NCBI GenBank assembly: GCA_026708085.1
Contig: JAPOVP010000134.1
Span: 1-48,254, forward strand
DNA from: Caldilineaceae bacterium
GTDB lineage: Bacteria > Chloroflexota > Anaerolineae > Caldilineales > Caldilineaceae
Direction of reading: 5' to 3'
Length of the DNA: 48,254 nt
In this document: in pieces, positions 1 through 8,747 of the stretch
How the letters are laid out: each line of letters begins with the position of its first letter
Position numbering within the stretch: the first letter of the stretch is position 1
Translations under genes and position numbers: made by a program
Notes under the pieces: generated by a model
Database searches by the model: none
What the model saw: only the letters and a program-made list of their open reading frames with translations
Told to the model about the DNA's origin: nothing

Positions 1-275
1 CCTATTCGGCCCTCCCTTGTGCGGGGGCTCCGCCCCCGCAACGCCCCCCCTCCTAATGCCTTGCCACCTTGGCGCCGCGGCGCCGGCGGGCCGCCTTTGC
101 CACCGGTAGCGCACCCGCGTCGCGCCCCAAAGCCGCAACCGCGGCCACGTTAGGGGCAGGCCTTGTGCCTGCCCACGCGCCTCCCAATCAACAAACAGCA
201 AGCACTTTCCCAACCGCTGGCGCGAAACCCTCACCTGACCTTTCTTACCCAAAGAGTGGGATGCACCAGCCTACT
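1..275. repeat. Intergenic repeat element, copy 1 (cut by window start)
   Basis: The first 48 bases are identical to 31209-31256, and the first 30 are identical to the last 30 bases of the window. The core carries a perfect hairpin at 21-39 (8-bp arms gcgggggc/gcccccgc, 3-base loop). Further on, short blocks recur in the same order as in copy 2: tgtgcctgccc, accgctggcgc and tgggatgcac. A second perfect hairpin lies at 154-174 (gggcaggc, 5-base loop, gcctgccc). The stretch has no convincing reading frame. The 5' part of the element is presumably beyond the window edge. Confidence 0.75.
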
Positions 276-421
276 GGCGTCAGTCTCTTCCTTTCAGACT
301 AAGGCCAAACCACCCTTCGACAACCTCCAAGTCACTCCCGAAATCTGGCAAATTTACCGCAATTGCGCTACAGTATGCGCGACACAACTCTGAATTGAAA
401 GCCCACCTTACGAGGACTCCA
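276..421. other. Gene-free leader before the first CDS
   Basis: Positions 1-421 contain no gene I can support. The part after the repeat is unremarkable sequence ending in a purine-rich ribosome-binding site (cgagga, 411-416) for the gene that starts at 422. I see no clear promoter. Confidence 0.5.
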
Positions 422-1585
422 ATGAAGATATCCAAAGTAACGCCGATGGTGCTGGGCACCGAGTGGCGAAACCTGACCATAGTCAAAGTAGAGACCGATG
501 AGGGACTGGTCGGGGTCGGGGAGTGTCGGGCCCTCAACCGCACTGACGGCGTTCTCGGTTACCTCAGCGAAGCCGCGCCGCGCTACATTCTCGGCGAAGA
601 CCCCTTCAACGTCGAAGCCCTTGTTGCCCGCATGTTTCGCGAGGATTTCGGTCGCGCCGGCGAGATCACCCAGACCGTAACCGCGCTGCTCGAAGTCGCA
701 TGCTGGGATATTATTGGCAAGGCGCTAGACCAACCGGTATACAAACTCTTGGGCGGTGCCGTGAGATATCAGATCAAAGGCTACGCCAACGGCTGGTACA
801 CGGGGGAACGCACGCCTGATGAGTTTCACGCTGCCGCCAAAAGAGTGCTCGACAAAGGTTACAGGGCCCTCAAATTTGATCCCTTCGGCGCCGGCTTCTA
901 CGAGATGGAGAGACCTGAAAAGAACTACGTAATCTCTCTCGTCGAAGCGGTGCGCGATGCTGTCGGCCCGGACGTGGAAATCCTCATCGAAATGCACGGC
1001 CGTTTCAATCCGGTTACCGCGGTGGAGTTCGCCCGCGAGTTGGCGCCCTTCAAGCCCTCCTGGCTGGAAGAGCCCGTGCCCCCCGAAAACATCGCCGCCC
1101 AAAAGAAGGCTGCAGATGCCATCGCGCCCCTCGGTATACCCGTCGCCACCGGCGAACGTTTGCATACAATGTATGAATATCGTGAACTGTTCGAACTGCA
1201 GGCCTGCGACATCATCCAGCCCGACATCACCCATTTCGGCGGCATCCTCAACACCAAAAAACTGGCCGCGTGGGCCGAAGCCTACTACATGCTCATTGCG
1301 CCCCACAACGTAGGCGGACCAATTTCGACGGCAGCCGCTCTGCATCTGGCAGCCTGCACACCCAACTTCAAGATCCAGGAACACTTCAACGACTTCGCCG
1401 AAGCCTACGTGAAGCAGGCCGCCCCGGGCAATCCCGAAATCGAAGACGGTTACTTTGCCCTTCCTTCAGGTCCCGGCCTTGGCGTCACCCTCGACGAAGA
1501 CGTCGTCGCCGCCAATCCCCGCCGCAGGGTCCACTTCAATCTCTTCGCCGAAGACTGGCATCGACGCTCGGCAGAGATTGACTGA
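422..1585 (+). CDS. Enolase-superfamily acid-sugar dehydratase (galactonate-dehydratase-like)
   Basis: This 387-residue protein has the mandelate racemase/muconate lactonizing fold: an N-terminal capping domain (about 1-120) and a TIM barrel. Visible active-site elements are K151 in the ALKFDPF segment, E190-M-H192 (DgoD-like metal ligand plus base), E216/E217 in WLEEPV, E245 in TGERL, D268 in QPDITH and H295 in APHN. The spacing of D268 and H295 matches the Asp-His dyad of D-galactonate dehydratase. Such enzymes dehydrate a sugar acid to the 2-keto-3-deoxy acid. The substrate cannot be read from sequence, and D-galactonate, D-gluconate, D-mannonate or an aldarate are all possible. The ATG at 422 is preferred over an earlier TTG (395) because cgagga lies six bases upstream. 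Nearby KGSA dehydrogenase and uronate isomerase genes support acid-sugar catabolism. Confidence 0.8.
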   Translation: MKISKVTPMVLGTEWRNLTIVKVETDEGLVGVGECRALNRTDGVLGYLSEAAPRYILGEDPFNVEALVARMFREDFGRAGEITQTVTALLEVACWDIIGKALDQPVYKLLGGAVRYQIKGYANGWYTGERTPDEFHAAAKRVLDKGYRALKFDPFGAGFYEMERPEKNYVISLVEAVRDAVGPDVEILIEMHGRFNPVTAVEFARELAPFKPSWLEEPVPPENIAAQKKAADAIAPLGIPVATGERLHTMYEYRELFELQACDIIQPDITHFGGILNTKKLAAWAEAYYMLIAPHNVGGPISTAAALHLAACTPNFKIQEHFNDFAEAYVKQAAPGNPEIEDGYFALPSGPGLGVTLDEDVVAANPRRRVHFNLFAEDWHRRSAEID

Positions 1586-1675
1586 TGCCGGGCACCGGCT
1601 CTGGATGAGTAAGCGGCTTCCACTTATACCAAGTCATCTGATACGTCACGATCCCGATAGGAGCTTCCACTTCAT

Positions 1676-3265
1676 ATGTCATTGCAACCGCTGCTGATAG
1701 ACGGAGAGTTCCGCGCTGCCGCCAATCCAACCGGCAGCTACCAGTCCACCAATCCCATGACCGGCGAAAAACTGCCTTGGTCGTTTCCCTACTCCGAATG
1801 GGACGACATCGAAGCCGTACTGCAGGCGGCTGCCGACGCAGTATCAGAGCTCCGTCAAGCCCCCCGACAATTGCTGGCTGACTTTCTCGAAACCTACGCC
1901 GCACGCATCGAAAAACGGACAGACGCACTTGTCGAGGCGGCCCACCTCGAGACCGGCTTGCCCGCGCCCACCCGCCTGAAGGCAATCGAGCTTCCCCGCA
2001 CTACCGACCAGCTGCGCCAGGCCGCGGCAGCCGTGCGCACGCGTTCGTGGACCCAGGCCACAATCGACACCGCCGCCAACATTCGCTCCTACTACGGCCC
2101 CCTTCCGGGAGCCGTCGTCGTTTTCGGGCCGAACAACTTTCCCTTTGCCTTCAATGGCGCGGCAGGAGGAGATTTCGCCGCAGCCATTGCCGCCGGCAGC
2201 CCGGTCATCGCCAAGGCACACTCCAGCCATTCCCGCACCAGTCAGCTGCTGGCAGAAGCCTCACTCGAAGCTATTCACAGCACCGGCGCTCCCAATGGCC
2301 TGGTGCAGCTCATCTATCGCTTCAAACCCGAATACGGCTACGATCTGATTGCCGACCCCCGTGTAGCTGCAGTTGGATTTACTGGCAGTCGCGATGGCGG
2401 TATGAGGCTGAAGGAAGTCGCCGACCGCCGCGGCAAACCGATTTACCTGGAAATGTCCAGCATCAACCCCATCCTCTTGCTGCCTGGCGCACTGTCTGAG
2501 CGGTCGCAGGTGATCGCAGAGGAGTTCTTTACTTCCTGTACCATGGGAACCGGCCAGTTCTGTACGAATCCCGGCCTTGTAATGACCATCGCCGGAGAGG
2601 AATCGGATGCGTTTGTGGAGCAGTCGGTCGCGCTCTTCGGTGAAGGGGCATCCGGCGTCCTGCTCAACCGCGGCGTCTCCGAAGGGATGGACGAATCTCT
2701 TCAAATCCTGACCAGAAACGGGGCAAAAGTAGTTGCAGGCGGTGCGGCGGCAGATGAACCCGGCTTTTTCTACCAGAATACGCTGCTGACTGTGTCGGGG
2801 GAAGAGTTCCTTTCCAATCCTGAAGCGATGCAGACCGAGGCCTTTGGACCTTCATCACTTGTCATTTTGGCGAAGGACGCCGACCAGATGGAGCAGATAA
2901 TCGGCTGCTTTGAAGGCAATCTCACCGGCTGCCTCTACACCGACAGTGCCGGCTCCGATGATGCACTATACGACCGTCTCGCGCCTTTGCTGCGCGCCAG
3001 GGTGGGCCGTCTGTTGAACGACAAGATGCCTACAGGCGTTGCCGTCACCGCGGCGATGAACCACGGCGGCCCCTTCCCGGCCACTGGGCATCCCGGCTTC
3101 ACATCGGTCGGCATTCCTGCCAGCATCCGCCGCTTCGCCGCACTGTACAGCTACGACAATGTGCGCCAGCACCGCCTTCCCCCCGAGCTGCAGGATAAGA
3201 ACCCGACCGCAGAAATGTGGCGCCTGGTTGACCAGAATTGGACGCAGGCAGACATAAACAGCTGA
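1676..3265 (+). CDS. NADP-type aldehyde dehydrogenase, probable 2,5-dioxovalerate (alpha-ketoglutaric semialdehyde) dehydrogenase
   Basis: The product is a 529-residue aldehyde dehydrogenase. Family signatures are the cofactor loop FGPNNFPFAFN (150-160) with K180, GFTGSRDGG (234-242), the general-base glutamate E259 in YLEMSS and the nucleophile C296 in GTGQFCTNPG. The FGPNNFPFAFN...GGDFAAAIAAGSPV pattern is typical of the KGSA dehydrogenase branch, which oxidises 2,5-dioxopentanoate to 2-oxoglutarate at the end of non-phosphorylative pentose, aldarate and hydroxyproline routes. Start ATG 1676 has taggag 12 bases upstream. It lies 90 bp after the enolase-family dehydratase on the same strand, so the two probably form one acid-sugar operon. 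Exact substrate is inferred from family. Confidence 0.85.
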   Translation: MSLQPLLIDGEFRAAANPTGSYQSTNPMTGEKLPWSFPYSEWDDIEAVLQAAADAVSELRQAPRQLLADFLETYAARIEKRTDALVEAAHLETGLPAPTRLKAIELPRTTDQLRQAAAAVRTRSWTQATIDTAANIRSYYGPLPGAVVVFGPNNFPFAFNGAAGGDFAAAIAAGSPVIAKAHSSHSRTSQLLAEASLEAIHSTGAPNGLVQLIYRFKPEYGYDLIADPRVAAVGFTGSRDGGMRLKEVADRRGKPIYLEMSSINPILLLPGALSERSQVIAEEFFTSCTMGTGQFCTNPGLVMTIAGEESDAFVEQSVALFGEGASGVLLNRGVSEGMDESLQILTRNGAKVVAGGAAADEPGFFYQNTLLTVSGEEFLSNPEAMQTEAFGPSSLVILAKDADQMEQIIGCFEGNLTGCLYTDSAGSDDALYDRLAPLLRARVGRLLNDKMPTGVAVTAAMNHGGPFPATGHPGFTSVGIPASIRRFAALYSYDNVRQHRLPPELQDKNPTAEMWRLVDQNWTQADINS

Positions 3266-3266
3266 T

Positions 3267-3287
3267 CTCTTTCGGCAGGTGAAAGAG
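3267..3287. terminator. Hairpin between convergent genes
   Basis: Perfect 7-bp inverted repeat (ctctttc, 7-base loop, gaaagag) starting one base after the TGA of the aldehyde dehydrogenase and 43 bp before the end of convergent uxaC. There is no T-tract on either strand, so intrinsic termination is only a possibility. Confidence 0.3.
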
Positions 3288-3330
3288 ACGGAACTGAGGT
3301 TGTTTGGATGCAACTGGCATTGGACGGTCC

Positions 3331-4773
3331 CTAAAGCCGATAGGCCTCTTTCGCCAGACCGTACGCCAGAGCATGTGCCATCGCCAAGGCATCCTCATCG
3401 TCGATCTGGCCCTCGACGAGCAGACCGGCTAGCCAGTCACAGGCGATGCGCCGCCAGAGTTCATGCCGCGTCGGGATTGAGGCGAAGGCCCGTGTATCGT
3501 CATTGAAACCCACTGTATTGTAGATGCCCGCCGTCTCCATTACCTGCGCAAAGAAATTACGCATCCCGTTGATGCTGTCGTAGAACCACCAGGGCGGGCC
3601 GATACGCAGGATCGGGTAGTGGCCGGCCAGAGGGGCAAGCTCTCGGGCACTCGTAGACTCGTCCAGCGTAAACAGGATCAGGCGCAACGATGGATGGGAG
3701 CCGAAGCGGTCGAGGAGCGTTTTAAGGTTGAGGGTGAAATCGAGCGCATGGGGGATGTCAGCACCTTTGTCAGCACCGAAACGCTGGAATACTGCGGAGT
3801 TGTGGTTGCGAATCGAACCGGGATGAAGCTGCATGACCAGCCCGTCCTCGCTGCTCATACGCGCCATCTCCACTAACATATGCGCTGTGAATCGGCGTGC
3901 GTCGTCGGCAGACGCGCTGCCCACCAGGCCCCGTTGGAAGATGGCGTCCACCTCCTTGGGTGAAAGCACCTCGGTGAACGGTGTCTCCGCAGCATGATCG
4001 GTCGCGGTCGCGCCCATCTCTCTGAAGAAGTCGCGCCGCGCTTCAAGCGCCGTGATGTAGGAGACGTAGTCCCCGATGTCGATACCGGACACGTCACGCA
4101 ATAGGTCGATCTGCCCCTTCCATTCTGGCTGATCGATCCCGTTCACGACCTTGTCGGGGCGGAATGTTGGGTAGATGCGCCCGTCCCAGCCCGATTCCCG
4201 GATCGTCTTGTGGTGTTCGAGCGTGTCAGTGGCTGCATCGGTCGTTGTCAGCACTTCTACCTGGAACTGTTCATACAGCTTCCGCGGCGTGAAATCGGGC
4301 GCCGCCAGCTGTTCTGATATCCTGTCGTAGGTCGCCTGGGCATTCGCAGGCGTCAGCTTCTCAGTGATGCCAAACAGATCATGTAGCTCATCCCGCAGCC
4401 ACAGGCCCGTGGGAGTACCTTGAAACAGATGATAGTTTTCGACGAAGGTCTGCCAGATCTTTCGGTGGTCCGATTCGACCGCGCTGGCATCTTCCCCGTC
4501 ATTCATCGGCACGCCTTGCGCTTCGAGGGGAACGCCCTGGGAGTAGAGCATCCGGAAAACATAATGGTCCGGGATCAGAAAGAACTCAGCCGGTGAACTG
4601 AAATGGTACGAAGCATCGGCGAAAAGCAGCGGGTCCACGTGCCCGTGCGGGCAGATTAGAGGAAAGTCTGCCACGCTCTCAAACAGAGTGCGAGCGACAG
4701 ATTTCTGGGCACTGCTGCCGCTGAAAAACCGATCGGCCCGTTCGGGCATATAATTGCGTAGAGACGAACTCAC
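3331..4773 (-). CDS. uxaC: Uronate isomerase (glucuronate isomerase)
   Basis: This 480-residue protein matches UxaC, an amidohydrolase-superfamily enzyme that converts D-glucuronate to D-fructuronate and D-galacturonate to D-tagaturonate in the cytoplasm. The metal-site strand reads ICPHGHVDP near the N-terminus, and the family pattern FRMLYSQG follows. Length agrees with the usual 460-480 residues. The GTG at 4773 is chosen because aaagga lies seven bases upstream. Upstream in-frame codons would add 27 residues with no ribosome-binding site. The gene is convergent with the KGSA dehydrogenase and divergent from the SDR at 4958, so the surrounding genes make up a hexuronate catabolic neighbourhood. 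Confidence 0.92.
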   Translation of the reverse strand: MSSSLRNYMPERADRFFSGSSAQKSVARTLFESVADFPLICPHGHVDPLLFADASYHFSSPAEFFLIPDHYVFRMLYSQGVPLEAQGVPMNDGEDASAVESDHRKIWQTFVENYHLFQGTPTGLWLRDELHDLFGITEKLTPANAQATYDRISEQLAAPDFTPRKLYEQFQVEVLTTTDAATDTLEHHKTIRESGWDGRIYPTFRPDKVVNGIDQPEWKGQIDLLRDVSGIDIGDYVSYITALEARRDFFREMGATATDHAAETPFTEVLSPKEVDAIFQRGLVGSASADDARRFTAHMLVEMARMSSEDGLVMQLHPGSIRNHNSAVFQRFGADKGADIPHALDFTLNLKTLLDRFGSHPSLRLILFTLDESTSARELAPLAGHYPILRIGPPWWFYDSINGMRNFFAQVMETAGIYNTVGFNDDTRAFASIPTRHELWRRIACDWLAGLLVEGQIDDEDALAMAHALAYGLAKEAYRL

Positions 4774-4957
4774 AGAAGATTCCTTTCGCTCGCACGGAGT
4801 CGGCATTGATTTCAGAACAGCGGACCGACACTGAGGATTTCGTCTGGCCGGCACTCACTTTCCACTGATTATAGCTGAACCAAACCGCTAAGAGCGAGGA
4901 GGGAGCCCTGTGAAGAAGCATCCCTTCCTCCCCGTCTTTCACAGTAAGGAGATGGCC

Positions 4958-5803
4958 ATGAATTCAAGGGAACAGTTTTCGTTGGACGGGAAGGTTGCCG
5001 TTATCACCGGCGGCACAGGAGTCTTGGGAGGAGCGATGGCCCGTGGTCTGGCCGCGGCCGGCGCACGCGTGGCCATCCTGGGGCGGCGGGAGGCCAAAGC
5101 ACACGAGTTGGCCGGCGAGATCACGGCGGCCGGCCAAGATGCGATTCCTCTGCCCGCAGACGTCCTCGATGAAGACAGTCTGCAAGCAGCGCGACAGAAA
5201 CTGCTCGACGAATGGGGAACCGTGGACGTCCTGATCAACTGCGCCGGCGGCAACCGGCCCGACGCCACCGTCTTCGGCGACCTTACCTTTTTCAATGTGC
5301 CGCGCGCTGCACTCGAAGGCGTCGTCGGTCTGAATTTCACCGGCACGGTACTGCCCATCCAGATCTTGGGCGAACCGATGGCGCAGCAAGGCCAGGGCTC
5401 GATCATTAACATCTCGTCAATGGCCTCCCAAAAGGTCCTCACGAGGGTGATGGGCTATTCCGCCGCCAAGGCGGCCGTCGATAATCTGACTCGCTGGCTT
5501 GCCGTCGACCTCGCCGAGAAGCATGGCCCGGGATTGCGCGTGAACGCAATTGCGCCCGGCTTCTTCATCGGCGAACAGAACCGGGCCCTTTTAATCAATG
5601 AAGATGCCCCTGTCGGCCCAGGGGACTCCCCTGTCCTGACCGAACGCGGTCAGCAGATCGTAGATCATACGCCAATGGGCCGTTTCGGAGAACCGGATGA
5701 ACTGGTTGGGGCTGCCATCTGGCTCGCCAGCGACGCTTCTCGCTTCGTAACAGGCATTGTCGTCCCCGTAGACGGGGGATTCTCCGCCTCCAGCGGCATA
5801 TGA
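4958..5803 (+). CDS. SDR oxidoreductase, probable D-mannonate oxidoreductase (fructuronate reductase)
   Basis: A 281-residue classical short-chain dehydrogenase. It has the dinucleotide motif TGGTGVLG (17-24), NCAGG (94-98), catalytic serine at 153/154, Y167 and K171 (YSAAK), and PG after the catalytic strand. The NCAGGNRPDAT segment and the C-terminal PVDGGFSASSGI resemble the SDR branch annotated as D-mannonate oxidoreductase, which reduces D-fructuronate to D-mannonate after UxaC. Start ATG 4958 follows taaggag by six bases, whereas an earlier GTG at 4910 lacks one. It is divergent from uxaC (184 bp between starts), so both may share one control region. The substrate call rests on subfamily resemblance and context. 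Confidence 0.75.
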   Translation: MNSREQFSLDGKVAVITGGTGVLGGAMARGLAAAGARVAILGRREAKAHELAGEITAAGQDAIPLPADVLDEDSLQAARQKLLDEWGTVDVLINCAGGNRPDATVFGDLTFFNVPRAALEGVVGLNFTGTVLPIQILGEPMAQQGQGSIINISSMASQKVLTRVMGYSAAKAAVDNLTRWLAVDLAEKHGPGLRVNAIAPGFFIGEQNRALLINEDAPVGPGDSPVLTERGQQIVDHTPMGRFGEPDELVGAAIWLASDASRFVTGIVVPVDGGFSASSGI

Positions 5804-5958
5804 CGCCCTTGGTAACCTTTCAGAAAAGGGAGATGCAACGTCCCTGCTGCTGTCTACCGGCATTCGCTTCCGGGGTGAGATTTCTTGCCCCGCACAGTGA
5901 AGAAATGTATATTGTCATTTGGTGAAAGTTGAGGAAAGTGACCCGTTTGCCATAAAGA

Positions 5959-5988
5959 TTGATAAATTGATTTCAGACAACATATAGG
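5959..5988 (+). promoter_or_regulatory. Putative sigma-70-type promoter for glnS
   Basis: TTGATA (5959-5964) and TATAGG (5983-5988) are separated by 18 bases in an AT-rich island, 29 bp upstream of the glnS start. The motif acatatagg occurs twice, 10 bases apart (5980 and 5990), giving an alternative -10. I see no T-box-like leader. Confidence 0.35.
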
Positions 5989-6016
5989 AACATATAGGTT
6001 AGTCGAGGTCTTACTG

Positions 6017-7732
6017 ATGAGCGATTCTACTGTGGCGACGCAGGACTTTATTCGCGAAGCAATTGCAGATGACATAGCCAACGGGCGGTTCAATGGACGC
6101 TTTCAAACGCGCTTCCCGCCTGAACCCAATGGATATCTACACATTGGGCACCCCAAGGCCATCGGCTTAAACTTCGAGGTGGCCAAGGAGTTCGGCGGCC
6201 ACTGCAACTTGCGCTTCGACGACACCAACCCCCTCAAAGAGGAGCAGGAGTTTGTCGAGGCACAACTGAAGGACATCCGCTGGCTCGGCTACGAACCGGC
6301 CAGCGTCCTCTATGCCTCCGACTATTTCGACCAGCTCTACGAATGGGCGCTGCAGCTAATCCGGGATGGACATGCCTACGTCGACGACCTCAGTCAGGAT
6401 GAAATCCGCGCCCACCGCGGCACCCTGACCGAACCGGGCACAGACAGTCCTTATCGAGTGCGCTCCGTTGAAGAGAATCTGGACCTGTTCAAGCGGATGA
6501 AGGCCGGCGAATTCCCCGACGGCGCCCGCGTCCTGCGCGCCAAAATCGACATGAGCGCGCCCAACATCAACCTGCGCGACCCTGTCATGTACCGCATCCG
6601 CCATGCCGAGCACCAGCGCACCGGCGACAAGTGGTGCATCTACCCAATGTACGACTGGGCCCACGGCCAGTCCGACTCCATCGAAGGCGTAACCCATTCG
6701 CTCTGTTCGCTCGAGTACCTGAACCACCGCCCACTCTACGACTGGTACCTCGACGCGCTGGGCGTCTACCATCCTCGCCAGATCGAGTTCGCCAAGCTGG
6801 AATACACTTACACGGTGACGAGCAAGAGACGACTCATGCGTCTTGTCGAGGAAGGCTATGTAAACGGTTGGGACGATCCGCGCATGCCGACACTGGCCGG
6901 CCAGCGCCGGCGGGGTGTACCATCCAAGGCGCTCCGCGATCTATGTCAACACGTCGGAATCGCCCGCACCAACAGCACTGTAGAGATCGAGCTGCTGGAA
7001 CACTTCATTCGCCAGGAGCTGAACCTTACCGCCATGCGCGTGATGGGAGTTCTCGATCCACTCCCGGTCGTGATCACGAACTACCCCGAAGGCGAGACCG
7101 AATGGCTCGATGCCGTAAACAATCCGGAGGATGAGAGCGCAGGCAGCCGGCCGGTCCCGTTCAGTCGCAACCTGTACATCGATCGCGATGATTTCATGGA
7201 GGACCCGCCGAGGCGGTTCCATCGCATGGCACCCGGCCGAGAGGTCCGTCTACGCTGGGGTTACTTCGTTCGCTGCGAGGAGGTCATCAGGAATGACGAG
7301 GGTGAGGTAACCGCACTGCACTGCGCTTACGATCCGGAAACCAGGGGCGGCTACGCCCCGGACGGCCGCAAAGTGCGCGGCACGATCCACTGGGTAAGTG
7401 CAGACCACGCAGTTCCTGCCCAAGCGCGCCTGTATGATCGTCTCTTCAACGTCGAGAATCCCTACGACGTGCCCGAGGGCCAGGACTACACAGCCAGCCT
7501 GTCGCCCAACTCATTGACCGTGTTAAACAGCGTCCAGCTGGAGCCGAGCGTTCTCGACCTCGAAGTCGGCCAAACCGTGCAGTTTGAACGCAAAGGCTAC
7601 TTCTGCCTGGATCCCGACAGCGCCGGCGGCCGGCTTGTCTTTAATCGTACAATCACATTGCGCGATACATGGGCAAGAATGCAGGCCAGAGGTCAGAAGG
7701 GAAAGGAATCGCGAGGAAAAGGAAGAGGGTAG
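6017..7732 (+). CDS. glnS: Glutaminyl-tRNA synthetase
   Basis: This 571-residue class I aminoacyl-tRNA synthetase charges tRNA-Gln directly. It shows the GlnRS/GluRS signature [16 protein letters not shown] with HIGH at 42-45, the [16 protein letters not shown] segment typical of GlnRS rather than bacterial GluRS, the [15 protein letters not shown] stretch, and the KMSKS-like loop VTSKR at 267-271. The anticodon-binding beta-barrels occupy roughly 345-560. Length is close to the E. coli enzyme (554), and the extra C-terminus is a short Lys/Gly-rich tail. Start ATG 6017 has cgagg eight bases upstream. Having GlnRS implies the cell does not rely solely on GatCAB transamidation for Gln-tRNA. Confidence 0.96.
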   Translation: MSDSTVATQDFIREAIADDIANGRFNGRFQTRFPPEPNGYLHIGHPKAIGLNFEVAKEFGGHCNLRFDDTNPLKEEQEFVEAQLKDIRWLGYEPASVLYASDYFDQLYEWALQLIRDGHAYVDDLSQDEIRAHRGTLTEPGTDSPYRVRSVEENLDLFKRMKAGEFPDGARVLRAKIDMSAPNINLRDPVMYRIRHAEHQRTGDKWCIYPMYDWAHGQSDSIEGVTHSLCSLEYLNHRPLYDWYLDALGVYHPRQIEFAKLEYTYTVTSKRRLMRLVEEGYVNGWDDPRMPTLAGQRRRGVPSKALRDLCQHVGIARTNSTVEIELLEHFIRQELNLTAMRVMGVLDPLPVVITNYPEGETEWLDAVNNPEDESAGSRPVPFSRNLYIDRDDFMEDPPRRFHRMAPGREVRLRWGYFVRCEEVIRNDEGEVTALHCAYDPETRGGYAPDGRKVRGTIHWVSADHAVPAQARLYDRLFNVENPYDVPEGQDYTASLSPNSLTVLNSVQLEPSVLDLEVGQTVQFERKGYFCLDPDSAGGRLVFNRTITLRDTWARMQARGQKGKESRGKGRG

Positions 7733-7786
7733 GCCGGGAAGCCGATCGATGTGAGGTTGGCGGAGTTTGTAAGTTGATTCGTCACC

Positions 7787-7832
7787 TGCTGCGGACGGCG
7801 CCCTCCTCGTCCACTCCGTTACGTCCGCAGCA
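7787..7832. terminator. 11-bp perfect inverted repeat between convergent glnS and DUF429 gene
   Basis: tgctgcggacg (7787-7797) and cgtccgcagca (7822-7832) are exact reverse complements around a 24-base loop, 54 bp past the glnS stop and 14 bp past the stop of the convergent gene. A bidirectional transcription end is plausible, but no T-tract is present and the loop is long. Confidence 0.4.
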
Positions 7833-7846
7833 CTCTCAGACGTCGA

Positions 7847-8623
7847 TTACCGGAATCTCGCCGCCTGCGGCACCAGAATGTGACCCTCCTCCAGCGTGCC
7901 GTATCTCGTTACCCGTCCAGGCCCATGTTTCCATAAGTACGAGGCAATATAGGCGCACGTCACCGCATCAAGTGCATCCTCGTATGCCTGCAGGGCAGCC
8001 CCGCGCAGGCCGTACACTTCCGTACTTTTCAATAGCCGCCTGGTCCTGCGCAGTGGTGGATCGGCCTTACGTAGTCTCCGCAAAAGCTTTCGGTAGCGAC
8101 TAAACTCCGTCCAACGATCTTCAAAAGACCGCCCTCGCCCTCGCTTATACTTGACAATGCGCTCAAGCCCAAACAGGCTTACCAGCGCAGGATGAGGGTA
8201 CACCTCGCAAACCAGTCTGCCTTTTGTGCGTCGGGGGACCACATCCGATTCTCGAAACTTGAATCGTTCCGACAACTTCGCGGTCAGAACCTCTCCTCGC
8301 ACGACGCCGTCTCGTTCCAGAAGCCTCCTGTTTGCAGGATAAGCACCGGCCTGATATCGATGCCAGTCTGCCGACAAAGCGCGGTCACAATTCCTGGTTC
8401 CTGTCTCATTTGGAACCCGCAGCGGCGCATCAACCGCCACGATAGACCCGTTGCGACGTGAGAGATGATCGCCAATAAAATCAACGATCTCTGACATCTT
8501 CACCAGTCCCCCTGAACAGGCAACCAACCTCCCGTCCCGGATCACCGCGACGCCAGACGCGTTCCTGTCGCTCCACGCCAGGTCGATGCCGAAAAATGAG
8601 GGCGTTCCCCGTTTCTTCGCCAT
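7847..8623 (-). CDS. DUF429 domain protein (predicted RNase H-fold)
   Basis: A 258-residue protein beginning with FFGIDLAWS, followed by IVAVDAPL, and later EVYPHPALVSLFGL and a C-terminal DALDAVTCAYIA. These acidic motifs in this order match the DUF429 family, which is predicted to adopt an RNase H-like fold. Its biochemical role is not established. ATG 8623 is chosen because gaggag sits seven bases upstream; a TTG five codons earlier does not. It stands alone, convergent with glnS, and its context says nothing about function. Confidence 0.75.
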   Translation of the reverse strand: MAKKRGTPSFFGIDLAWSDRNASGVAVIRDGRLVACSGGLVKMSEIVDFIGDHLSRRNGSIVAVDAPLRVPNETGTRNCDRALSADWHRYQAGAYPANRRLLERDGVVRGEVLTAKLSERFKFRESDVVPRRTKGRLVCEVYPHPALVSLFGLERIVKYKRGRGRSFEDRWTEFSRYRKLLRRLRKADPPLRRTRRLLKSTEVYGLRGAALQAYEDALDAVTCAYIASYLWKHGPGRVTRYGTLEEGHILVPQAARFR

Positions 8624-8747
8624 AGAGGCTCTCCTCAAGAGGTGTGACTCTACACCCCCTACAATGGAAGCAGCCGGGCCCGCTCACACCGAACAAGAGA
8701 CTGTATGGTTAGCCGTCAGTCTCCCGGCTACCCCGCCGTCGACAACC

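Noticed and set aside
5804..6016. T-box riboswitch upstream of glnS
   Set aside because: No T-box sequence or terminator/antiterminator pair; only a promoter-like AT-rich segment is visible.
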